Origin: Paragorgia papillata
Taxonomy: Eukaryota; Cnidaria; Anthozoa; Scleralcyonacea; Coralliidae
DNA: 64,000 nt
Assembly (NCBI GenBank): GCA_035771165.1
Contig: JAWNZC010000314.1
Location: 2,095,501 to 2,159,500 of the forward strand
Direction: 5' to 3'
Both the position numbers and the translations under genes were made by a program. The notes below the pieces were generated by a model. That model was not told the origin of the DNA and searched no databases. It worked only from the letters and a program-made list of their open reading frames with translations. Shown here piece by piece: positions 31,058 to 38,686 of the stretch (positions are counted from its first letter, which is position 1; each line of letters opens with the position of its first letter).

Positions 31058-31705
31058 TTACAAAGTCTCATAATTTTGTGGACATAGAAAAATTTCGAGA
31101 AGTATGTCGCCAACATTGTGGTCAACTTTAAATTTTAGTTCATTGTAAACACCATTGTCCAGCATTGCTTCTGAGTTGATGTTCGCAAATTTTTCAACTG
31201 ATCCCTTTAATAATTGTCTTGTTGTAATTGGTAAAACTGCGGCTGTTCTGTCCCGTTTTCCAGAAAATGATGTCCTAGTTCCATCAATCATTTCGCAAGA
31301 TATGCAAACAAATCTCATCCCACGATTTATGTTAACTGTTGTTGGGCTAACGAGATTTGCACCAGCCCGAATTACAGTTGTCTCTGGATAACCAAGTATT
31401 GGACCGAGTTTAAGTAGCGAGAGGTCTTTCGTTGGGTATAATCTAATTTTGCAACTGTAAGGTAATAATTCTGACTTTATTCCATTTTCTTTAAAAACTC
31501 TCATTATCATTCCAACAGTCCAATAACCATTATAGAAACTAATCTTTTTGGTGCCATGCATGACAAAAGTGGGACTCGTTAAATTGTTGAAATCCCAAAA
31601 AACTGTCGCATCCTTGACAAGAAGTTTTGTATCTTCAATGACCAAAGGATCTTCAAATTTTACAGTGGTTTCTCCATTTTTAAGTAAAATTCGTAAGTTT
31701 CTCAT
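31058..31705 (-). CDS. mCP: Candidate minor capsid (penton) protein, 215 aa
   Basis: Beta-rich sequence without enzymatic motifs, directly downstream of the packaging ATPase (7-bp gap), the usual position and size of the single-jelly-roll vertex protein in Polintons. Suggestive pattern: GPILGYPET, then SPTTVNINRGMRFVCISCEMI, typical of penton-like strands. ATG lies in TAAATG. It would form the fivefold vertices to which fibres attach. The assignment rests on synteny, length and strand pattern; a structure prediction would decide. Confidence 0.7.
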   Translation of the reverse strand: MRNLRILLKNGETTVKFEDPLVIEDTKLLVKDATVFWDFNNLTSPTFVMHGTKKISFYNGYWTVGMIMRVFKENGIKSELLPYSCKIRLYPTKDLSLLKLGPILGYPETTVIRAGANLVSPTTVNINRGMRFVCISCEMIDGTRTSFSGKRDRTAAVLPITTRQLLKGSVEKFANINSEAMLDNGVYNELKFKVDHNVGDILLEIFLCPQNYETL

Positions 31706-31712
31706 TTATGTT

Positions 31713-32363
31713 TCAAAATTTTATTAAGTTTTCGGTTGTTTTGATGAAAGGTTTAATGAAAGGTTCAAAAATTTTATGATCGTATGGATGAACCAGATTT
31801 ATCTCAAGAGTTGAAAATTTTTTCGACTTCAATGTTTCTTTTATTTTTTTCTCTTCTTCTTTTGGTATGTCCAAATAGTCATCCAAAATGACCTGCATAT
31901 CTTTTCTATTTGGATTGTAAAAAGTAACAAGTTTCGAAATATTTTCTCTGTATGGTTTCGCAATACTCGTCAGTTGTTGTGTAACAACGATCGTACTGAT
32001 GTTCATGTGTCGAGCACCAAAACCAAGTTTTACTAATTCGCTGGTTCTGTTTTTTACACTTTGTCCAGACGCACAGTCGTCGAGAATTATTAGACTTGGA
32101 CTTCCTTTACAATAATCAACAACATATTTCAAAAAATCTTCGGACTCATCTTGATCGCATGGAATGACAAAAAATCTTGGATCATTTAAATGTTCCCACT
32201 CTAAATACGTTTTGTTCCATACAAAGGTTGGACATATTAAAACGATGTTTTCAAATTTTTTTTTATAATTTTCATTTAAATTTTTCAAGAGATAATGAGT
32301 TTTTCCACAACTTGTCATTCCGACAATAATCATGTTAAATGGTTTTGGGTCTTCAGTTTCCAT
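31713..32363 (-). CDS. ATP: Genome-packaging ATPase (A32-like, FtsK/HerA superfamily), 216 aa
   Basis: Pumps the element's DNA into capsids. Walker A GMTSCGKT (15-22), Walker B SLIILDDCAS with D95-D96, and a sensor-type VVTQQ (126-130). Length is typical for the compact viral packaging ATPases. TAAATG start. Sits between capsid gene (50-bp spacer) and penton gene, the conserved morphogenesis module. Frame intact with all key residues present. Confidence 0.93.
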   Translation of the reverse strand: METEDPKPFNMIIVGMTSCGKTHYLLKNLNENYKKKFENIVLICPTFVWNKTYLEWEHLNDPRFFVIPCDQDESEDFLKYVVDYCKGSPSLIILDDCASGQSVKNRTSELVKLGFGARHMNISTIVVTQQLTSIAKPYRENISKLVTFYNPNRKDMQVILDDYLDIPKEEEKKIKETLKSKKFSTLEINLVHPYDHKIFEPFIKPFIKTTENLIKF

Positions 32364-32413
32364 TTATTTTACCAAGTCTTACCAAGTTTTCGGGGTTGGG
32401 GATTGTCAAAATT

Positions 32414-33625
32414 TTAGTAATTAACACTCTGGAACGCACCACCTTGTACTTTCAACAGACCATCAGAAAGAATGAACACATGACACCTCAAATCTGTTGA
32501 TGTTGCTTTTTTCTTAATTTCCAACATAATTCCAGACTGTGTTGTTAGAAGTTTTGTACCATCTCCATACACAGCGTTATCATTAATCGAACGAAGATCC
32601 ACAACAAGTGCAAACTGGTTTTCTGTAAAGAACTCGTCAGCTTGTATTGTCGGATAATTAGTGTGTCTGAAAAGTCGCTCAGCCTCTTCAAACAGTCTCC
32701 GTTTTGGTATGCCTTGAGAGTAAATGCTGTTGGGAACGCCTTCGATAGTAATTTTGACCCGTTCGATGTTGGGGTATACAAATTCTTCGGAACCGCTTCT
32801 TGTTGCTTTCGTAAACAACATTACAACAGCTTTCATGCTCTTTCTTGGGAGGTTAATGGTTTCATTAATTAATGTTGTGTCGGCAGCCCATGGTGTTGTT
32901 TTCATCAAAGTGACATGTTCAAAGGAGAGGGCGCGACCGGCTTGGTATGATGACTCAATCTCTTGTACCAAAGCAAAGTTAGTAATGGTCTCGTACTCCA
33001 ACTCGATATTTTCTAAGGAGTAGCCAGCCACAGATTGACTGTTTTGAGCCTTCATAATGGCGGTTGCTTTTGGTAGAGTAATAATATATTGTAAATCGTT
33101 CGCCATGCTGTGTGGCGCATATAGTCCATGATCTTTCAAAATTTTGTCTAACTTAATCCTCTGTTTTGTACCATACACAGCAGCATATGTGTCGGAAGAG
33201 GCATCATCAGATTTTGAAATTAATTTTCGTTGGTTTTCGGTCGCGATACCATCCTCAATCATGTTTGCTCTCTCATGTTTGTCCATCCAGAGATCTTTGT
33301 AAGTCCCCAAAAGACTCTCACCGGTGTTATCGTAAACCTTCTCACCAGCGAACCTGACTTCCAAACGCTCTTGTAACTGTTTTGCGAGGTTATTGTTAAA
33401 CCACGACTTTGTATTCTTATTCTTAAAGTCGAAAAGGAGGAACATCTTGTCAGGAACGAGGGTTGTTCCTGGTTTGAGTTTTGGAATGTGTATGTAAATT
33501 ACTTCTCCTTCATTTGCAGAATTCGGGTTGAAAGTAATTACATTCCTGGCTCGTTCCCCAGTTATTGAACTTCGGTGTAACCGGTTATAACCGGGTTCTA
33601 ATTCAACTTCTCTCTCTGTATTCAT
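32414..33625 (-). CDS. MCP: Candidate major capsid protein (double jelly-roll), 403 aa
   Basis: Beta-rich, no enzymatic motif, directly upstream of the packaging ATPase and penton candidate. Recognisable features for a Polinton/adintovirus hexon-type protein: an N-terminal segment with NRLHRSS, then VPDKMFLLFDFKNKN and a conserved-looking YKDLWMDKHERAN, and a C-terminal half rich in strands. ATG in AATAAATG. A length of 403 aa is on the short side but within the double jelly-roll range. Assigned by synteny and pattern; structure prediction should show two jelly rolls. Confidence 0.75.
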   Translation of the reverse strand: MNTEREVELEPGYNRLHRSSITGERARNVITFNPNSANEGEVIYIHIPKLKPGTTLVPDKMFLLFDFKNKNTKSWFNNNLAKQLQERLEVRFAGEKVYDNTGESLLGTYKDLWMDKHERANMIEDGIATENQRKLISKSDDASSDTYAAVYGTKQRIKLDKILKDHGLYAPHSMANDLQYIITLPKATAIMKAQNSQSVAGYSLENIELEYETITNFALVQEIESSYQAGRALSFEHVTLMKTTPWAADTTLINETINLPRKSMKAVVMLFTKATRSGSEEFVYPNIERVKITIEGVPNSIYSQGIPKRRLFEEAERLFRHTNYPTIQADEFFTENQFALVVDLRSINDNAVYGDGTKLLTTQSGIMLEIKKKATSTDLRCHVFILSDGLLKVQGGAFQSVNY

Positions 33626-33650
33626 TTATTATATTAGGTAAAATTTTAAA

Positions 33651-33879
33651 AAATTTATATTTAAGTTAAAAATTTATATTTAAGTTAAAAATTTATATTT
33701 AAGTTAAAAATTTATATTTAAGTTAAAAATTTATATTTAAGTTAAAAATTTATATTTAAGTTAAAAATTTATATTTAAGTTAAAAATTTATATTTAAGTT
33801 AAAAAATTTATATTTAAGTTAAAAATTTATATTTAAGTTAAAAATTTATATTTAAGTTAAAAATTTATATTTAAGTTAA
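33651..33879. repeat. Twelve 19-bp tandem repeats
   Basis: Unit AAATTTATATTTAAGTTAA repeated about twelve times directly upstream of the capsid gene; one unit carries an extra A. Differs by one base from the unit at 30678-30772. Confidence 0.9.
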
Positions 33880-33883
33880 AAAT

Positions 33884-33906
33884 TTATAACATTTTTTTTG
33901 TTATAA
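33884..33906. terminator. Hairpin TTATAACA...TGTTATAA (site 3)
   Basis: 8-bp stem followed by three copies of TTTTGTTATAAGTTTTCAAA, 3' of the minus-strand gene ending at 33986. Confidence 0.5.
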
Positions 33907-33985
33907 GTTTTCAAAAATTTTGTTATAAGTTTTCAAAAATTTTGTTATAAGTTTTCAAAAAATTTGTTATAAGTTTTAAGGTGGG

Positions 33986-34225
33986 TTAGTAATCATTGAA
34001 AAATTCGTCTTCATTTTCAAAATCTTCTGGCATCAAAAGATCGAAATCTGACCACAGGTGATAGCAATGGTTTTCGTTGTAATTTTCAATATCATACCTA
34101 CTATACAATAACCAAAGTCTGTACCCCTTGTAACTACCTTTTGAGATTAGAAAGATTAGTTTGCCGATATTGTACCAATTTTTACTACCAAAGACACATT
34201 CTGTTGCATGGGTGGGAACAATCAT
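33986..34225 (-). CDS. Unrecognised 79-aa protein
   Basis: Aromatic-rich body (GKLIFLISKGSYKGYRLWLL) with an acidic tail (EDFENEDEFFNDY). No signal or clear transmembrane segment. Supported by position between a hairpin and other element genes, not by homology. Confidence 0.5.
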   Translation of the reverse strand: MIVPTHATECVFGSKNWYNIGKLIFLISKGSYKGYRLWLLYSRYDIENYNENHCYHLWSDFDLLMPEDFENEDEFFNDY

Positions 34226-34291
34226 ATTTATTAAATTTCTTTCTAATTTAGAAAGAGATTCGTTTTAAGAGATGTTGACCCTGTTTTAAAA

Positions 34292-34666
34292 TTACAGATC
34301 GTATTTTGAAAGATCCTTGAAAACTGTTTTTGATTTTGAAAGTTTTTCATCTGGTTCTGGTTCCTTCTTCCATTTTGTATAGGTAATGTAAGTCGTAATT
34401 AAAGCCGCCAACGCACCAATTATTGCACATGTTGTTTGTGTGCTGATGCCGTTATTGTCAGGAATGGCAGCTTGTTCTTCTGCTCTCTCCTTTTCAATTT
34501 TTGCTTTTTTACGTAATTTTGCTTCCTTACTTATTGCAGCTAATTTTTTACCCTGTGCAACTCTTTTTGGATTTTTAATGTGGATGGGTGGTGGTGTTTT
34601 CGTAATCGTTTGCTCTGGTTTTGGTTCTGGTTTTTGTTCCGGTTTTTGTTCCAGTTCTGGTTCCAT
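34292..34666 (-). CDS. PEQK-repeat basic membrane protein, 124 aa
   Basis: N-terminal Pro-Glu-Lys-Gln repeats (EQKPEQKPEPKPEQ), then a strongly basic stretch resembling a nuclear localisation or nucleic-acid-binding region (NPKRVAQGKKLAAISKEAKLRKK, about 32-54), a transmembrane helix (TTCAIIGALAALITTYITY, about 78-97) and a charged tail. A basic domain next to a membrane anchor suggests linking the genome or core to a membrane; inference. Confidence 0.55.
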   Translation of the reverse strand: MEPELEQKPEQKPEPKPEQTITKTPPPIHIKNPKRVAQGKKLAAISKEAKLRKKAKIEKERAEEQAAIPDNNGISTQTTCAIIGALAALITTYITYTKWKKEPEPDEKLSKSKTVFKDLSKYDL

Positions 34667-34711
34667 TTTATTAATAACTGTTAAAATTTGTTAAAATTTG
34701 TTAAAATTTGT

Positions 34712-34996
34712 TTAATAGCTAGTTAAAATTTGTTCAAAGCAGTTAACTGGAATTCGTCTTGAAGTTGCTTTTAACCAGTGTCCAGTTGGAAAAATTGCTG
34801 TTACAGTTAACGAAAAATTTACACTCGTCTGTTTTGGAAAGAATGTGTGGTCAATTAATTTGTTTTGATCTGTAAAAACTTTACCGCATTTGCATGTAAA
34901 TTTTCCTCTGTCTGGATTTGACCATTGGATGGATTTGAAATGTGGTGTAAAAACGGGTGTTTCAGTGGTTTCGTATTTGACCATTGTTGCTAACAT
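34712..34996 (-). CDS. Small protein with a zinc-finger-like motif, 94 aa
   Basis: One incomplete finger: FTCKCGKVFTDQNKLIDH (about 33-50) resembles a C2H2 motif with CxC in place of CxxC and no obvious second histidine. Beta-rich C-terminal half. The role is unknown. Confidence 0.45.
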   Translation of the reverse strand: MLATMVKYETTETPVFTPHFKSIQWSNPDRGKFTCKCGKVFTDQNKLIDHTFFPKQTSVNFSLTVTAIFPTGHWLKATSRRIPVNCFEQILTSY

Positions 34997-35073
34997 TTTA
35001 TTTTTATTTTATGTGGGTTTTTTTTTTACTCAATTTTTAAAGTTTAAGCAAGATCAACCAAGATCAACCAAGA

Positions 35074-36621
35074 TCAACCAAGTTTAAGAAGATTAATTTC
35101 GACATCCCACACATTGAAAAATAAGTAGGTATAGTCATCACCAACAGAACCAGAATAAGTATGCAAAGATATTTGGGTTCCCTTTTTTATGGTTGCAATA
35201 CCTTGGCAAAATATATGGTGGGAAAGATTTTCGTTATATGTTCTCCCCATGGTTATAGATTCCAAACCTGAAAGTTCGTTTGACCTGTCTGTAATATTTC
35301 CATGGTATAGTTCTGTTTTTAAGTCAAAATAAGCATTGTAAGTGCTACCATCCCACCATGAAGATTTTTTACTTTGTTTGTCTATTTTATGCCCATCCGG
35401 TTGCAATAGAAACCAATATGATACCAAATATTTTCCAGTATCATGGGTTGCTGTAAATGATAACAAAGTGCTAATGTTATTGGTGTTATCCCAAGCACCA
35501 GCTTTGTGGTTTGTTTTTCCACTATCTTTTTTGTATTTTATTAACTGCGAAAAAGTTCCAGCTGTTCCTGTGGGACCTGTAACACCTCTTAGACCTCTTA
35601 GACCTCTTAAACCAGTTGATCCCTTTCCACCCGGCAATCCCCGAATTCCTTGGTCGCCTTGGTCACCCTTGTCCCCTTGCAAACCCTTGTCGCCTTTTGT
35701 CCCTTGAGGGCCTTGGGGACCTTGGGATCCAGTGTTGCCAGTGGGACCTTTGGAACCTGTTGGACCTTGGCTTCCTTGTGGGCCTTGGGCACCCTGTGGA
35801 CCTTGGGGTCCTGTTGCCCCAGTGTTGCCCTTATTACCTTTTGCACCGTCATCACCAGGATCACCTTTGTCACCTTTTTGTGCAGCTGTTCCTGCCGTAC
35901 CTTTGTCACCCTTGTCACCCTTGGCACCTGTTGATCCTGTTGCACCTGTGGTTCCATGATCTCCCTTGTCCCCCTTTGTTCCCTGGGGACCTGTTGCACC
36001 TGCTAACCCAGAGTTGCCCTGGTCGCCCTTGGTTCCTTGTGGTCCCCTAATTCCAGTATCTCCTTTGTCGCCCTTTGTTCCTTGCAACCCCCTGTCACCC
36101 TTGTCGCCTTTTGGTCCTGTGGATCCTTGGGACCCTGTGTCACCTTTTGGTCCTTTTTTGTGTGCATCTACGCCAGCCATCCCTGTCAAACCCCTATCCC
36201 CTTTTGGACCTTTTGGACCCTGATCTCCCTTATCGCCTTTGTCGCCTTTTTGGGCAGCTGTTCCTGTTGGACCTCTTGGACCTGTTGGACCTATTGCACC
36301 TCTGTCGCCACTATTTCCTTTGTCTCCCGTTAAACCCCTTTGACCTTCTAAACCTTCGTCACCCCTGTCGCCTTTGGAACCTTGTGGTCCTGTGTTGCCT
36401 TTGGATCCTTGGGCTCCTTGTGGACCTTGGGCACCAGTTGAACCTTGGTCACCCTTATTCCCTTTAGACCCTTGTAAACCTTGGGGTCCTGTTGCACCTG
36501 TTAAACCTCTGTCACCTTTTGCACCAGTATCCCCTTGAGGACCTGGGTCACCTTGCTCCCCATCTGCTCCACCACCACCATAAGAATAATCTGGGTCATC
36601 ATATCCATAGTAATAACTCAT
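35074..36621 (-). CDS. Collagen-stalk fibre with jelly-roll-like head, 515 aa
   Basis: Architecture: residues 1-17 MSYYYGYDDPDYSYGGG, an anchor-like peptide shared with the neighbouring gene; about 18-355 roughly 110 Gly-X-Y collagen triplets with brief interruptions (TAAQKG twice, VDAHKKG once); 356-515 a globular head with strands such as GKYLVSYWFLLQ and KKGTQISLHTYSG, reminiscent of C1q/TNF trimers. Collagen trimer plus trimeric knob is a plausible spike for receptor binding, extending from the penton. Proline/lysine hydroxylation would depend on the host. No signal peptide, consistent with a virion protein. Confidence 0.75.
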   Translation of the reverse strand: MSYYYGYDDPDYSYGGGGADGEQGDPGPQGDTGAKGDRGLTGATGPQGLQGSKGNKGDQGSTGAQGPQGAQGSKGNTGPQGSKGDRGDEGLEGQRGLTGDKGNSGDRGAIGPTGPRGPTGTAAQKGDKGDKGDQGPKGPKGDRGLTGMAGVDAHKKGPKGDTGSQGSTGPKGDKGDRGLQGTKGDKGDTGIRGPQGTKGDQGNSGLAGATGPQGTKGDKGDHGTTGATGSTGAKGDKGDKGTAGTAAQKGDKGDPGDDGAKGNKGNTGATGPQGPQGAQGPQGSQGPTGSKGPTGNTGSQGPQGPQGTKGDKGLQGDKGDQGDQGIRGLPGGKGSTGLRGLRGLRGVTGPTGTAGTFSQLIKYKKDSGKTNHKAGAWDNTNNISTLLSFTATHDTGKYLVSYWFLLQPDGHKIDKQSKKSSWWDGSTYNAYFDLKTELYHGNITDRSNELSGLESITMGRTYNENLSHHIFCQGIATIKKGTQISLHTYSGSVGDDYTYLFFNVWDVEINLLKLG

Positions 36622-36699
36622 GTTTATCTTGGTAAAAATTTCGGATTTTTAAATGAAGTCAAATTTTTAAAGAGCTTACAAAATGTTATTTTCGGATTT

Positions 36700-37527
36700 T
36701 TAAATGAAGTTTCCGTATTCTTTCATCATATCCTTGTTAATTTTAACGATCTCGGCTGGTAATAATGATCCATACACAACTTTAATCCCATATATTTTCC
36801 CTTTCAGTTCTTCATTGGGAGAAGGTATGCTTGTACCCATTCTTTTGTTCATAAAAACAGAACCAAACGGACTACCTTCCCAATTCAAATTAGCCCAAAA
36901 TTCTGATCCTGTACATAATTCTCCATTTAAATATACCATTCCCTTAGTTGCCAACCAATGACAAGAAATAATGTGTTTGCTAAGAATGCTGTGTTCAACA
37001 TTCATATCTATATTTGCAAAATTGCCATGTTCAAGACCACCAACTACTAATTTGGAGTAGGAGTAGGACTTAAATGCAAGATATTTGTCGTAATTGCCAT
37101 TATCATTCCCAATAAGATAACACCAATGACCAGAAACTGATGTATCTACTACTTCGCAAACAACAAAAACAGAAACATCTCCATGGCTCATTTCTGGACA
37201 AACAAAACTCATAAAGTTTTTACCCTTGTTTTCAATGTAATCTTTGCCAGGACCAACAGCATCTGAACCGAATGTTGGTGCCTTGTTTTTATCAGTTTGG
37301 AATAAAAGAAAATTCCCTTGTCGAGCTTGAACTATTCTTTTTACACCACTAACGGTTTCAAATGTTTTAACTGCTTTTGTTACGTTAAGATCGAAAACAG
37401 TTTTGTAATTTTCGTTGGGTGTTGAAAGTTTATCCAACCTCTTTTCAATGTCTTTAATTTTTTTATCAAAATCAGAACTGTCATCAAATGATCTTCTCTG
37501 TCTGCCATAACCATAATAATAACTCAT
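36700..37527 (-). CDS. Second fibre-like protein: coiled coil plus ConA/LamG-like head, 275 aa
   Basis: Begins with the same MSYYYGY as the collagen fibre, followed by a basic QRRSF and a short coiled coil (about 19-36, FDKKIKDIEKRLDKL). The remainder (about 45-275) has the concanavalin A-like/laminin-G pattern: VSVFVVCEVV, GHWCYLIGNDNG, MVYLNGELC and a terminal GKIYGIKVVYGSLLPAEI preceding KEYGNF. This domain class usually binds glycans or proteins. 78 bp upstream of the collagen gene on the same strand. Likely an alternative or co-mounted spike. Confidence 0.72.
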   Translation of the reverse strand: MSYYYGYGRQRRSFDDSSDFDKKIKDIEKRLDKLSTPNENYKTVFDLNVTKAVKTFETVSGVKRIVQARQGNFLLFQTDKNKAPTFGSDAVGPGKDYIENKGKNFMSFVCPEMSHGDVSVFVVCEVVDTSVSGHWCYLIGNDNGNYDKYLAFKSYSYSKLVVGGLEHGNFANIDMNVEHSILSKHIISCHWLATKGMVYLNGELCTGSEFWANLNWEGSPFGSVFMNKRMGTSIPSPNEELKGKIYGIKVVYGSLLPAEIVKINKDMMKEYGNFI

Positions 37528-37598
37528 TATTTATTTATGTTTTATGTGGTACATTATTTAGAAAAAAAAATTTCAAAAATTTAAAAAAAAATATAAAG

Positions 37599-37793
37599 TC
37601 AAAAAACCGTATCGTAAACACCAGTTCTAACTAACATTTGGACTTCTGTTTCGTCTGGGTGTATGTAGTGGCAAACTGTTTTTGGGTGGGTACTTTTGTT
37701 AAAATATATTATATTTGGTGGCTTACCTGGATATAATGTAAAACCGACCCACATACATTTTTTACCGTCTGGACATTTTTTGTTGGTATTCAT
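37599..37793 (-). CDS. Small CCCH-like zinc protein, 64 aa
   Basis: N-terminal CPDGKKC (C-x5-C) and a later VCHYIHP (C-x3-H) form a plausible CCCH site, loosely like PBZ or CCCH fingers; the long spacer is atypical. TAAATG start. Could bind RNA or poly(ADP-ribose); speculative. Confidence 0.45.
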   Translation of the reverse strand: MNTNKKCPDGKKCMWVGFTLYPGKPPNIIYFNKSTHPKTVCHYIHPDETEVQMLVRTGVYDTVF

Positions 37794-37822
37794 TTATTTT
37801 AAAAATTTTTGTTTAATAAAAT

Positions 37823-37844
37823 TTATAACATTTTTTTGTTATAA
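37823..37844. terminator. Hairpin TTATAACA...TGTTATAA (site 4)
   Basis: Same stem as sites 1-3, 3' of the acidic coiled-coil gene (ends at 37892). Confidence 0.5.
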
Positions 37845-37891
37845 GTTTTTATAAAATTTTGTTAAAAATTTTTATAGATTTTTAAAAATTT

Positions 37892-38605
37892 TTATAGTTC
37901 GTCAACATCAGCACCTTCCTGGAGTTGGCGATCTTCATTTTCAATTAGACCATCATCATCGGAAACATCTTCGTTAAAACCTTCATCTTCAAAGTCGTCA
38001 TCCATTTCATCGATATTAGAATCTTCATCATCATTACCCCACCTTTCGGTGTATCCTTCAAAAATCCAGATGGCATAATCAGATGTGGTGTCAATCTTTA
38101 GTAAAATGTCATCAAAAATTTTTTGTTGTGCTTCATCTTGAAATCTGGGAATGTTGTGTGTAAGCAGTTCCGATATTTGACATAACTCAATTTTAATCTC
38201 TTTCATACGTTCCAATGTTATTGCGGTGTTGAAAAGTTCGTCAAACCTTTCTTTTATAGTTTTGTTGATAACTTTTGTAAGAGTTGTTGGCTTCCTTAGA
38301 AATTCTGAAATATCCATTACTTCATCTAAAATGTCATCATCATATCTAGGTTCAAATTCATCAATAGTGGGTTTGTCTTCTTCTTCGGTTTCAGTGTTGA
38401 GATCTTCAGTGTCTTCATTGGGATCTGTGTCAATGCTGGAGTCATCCAAAAGGTTTCCAATAAAAACTTCTTGTTCTAAATTTTTCTGTTCTAAATATTC
38501 AATAACACCTTGTTGTTTAATGTTTTCTGTAATGAGTAACATGTTTTCTGCTTTGAGTCTTGAGTTTTCCGCTTTTAAACTGTTAATTATTTCAGTTTGA
38601 TTCAT
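37892..38605 (-). CDS. Acidic coiled-coil (leucine-zipper-like) protein, 237 aa
   Basis: First gene inside the right inverted repeat. An N-terminal leucine zipper-like coil (SLKAENSRLKAENMLLITEN) is followed by Asp/Glu-rich segments, a helical middle domain (about 100-195) and a very acidic C terminus. Lacks a basic DNA-binding region. Acidic domain plus coil suggests a regulator or histone/DNA-mimic function; unproven. Counterpart of the zinc-finger gene at the opposite end. Confidence 0.6.
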   Translation of the reverse strand: MNQTEIINSLKAENSRLKAENMLLITENIKQQGVIEYLEQKNLEQEVFIGNLLDDSSIDTDPNEDTEDLNTETEEEDKPTIDEFEPRYDDDILDEVMDISEFLRKPTTLTKVINKTIKERFDELFNTAITLERMKEIKIELCQISELLTHNIPRFQDEAQQKIFDDILLKIDTTSDYAIWIFEGYTERWGNDDEDSNIDEMDDDFEDEGFNEDVSDDDGLIENEDRQLQEGADVDEL

Positions 38606-38686
38606 TCTTATTTTTTAAATTTTTTTTTTGAAAAATAATTCAATTTTAAATTTTTTTGAAACTGTTTTAAAATTTTCAAAATCCTA

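Noticed and set aside
30678..33879. 19-bp arrays as CRISPR-like repeats
   Set aside because: Units are contiguous without spacers, and this is a eukaryotic mobile element.
35342..36467. Long plus-strand frames antisense to the collagen gene
   Set aside because: Gly-X-Y codons leave the opposite strand open; no start context or domain.
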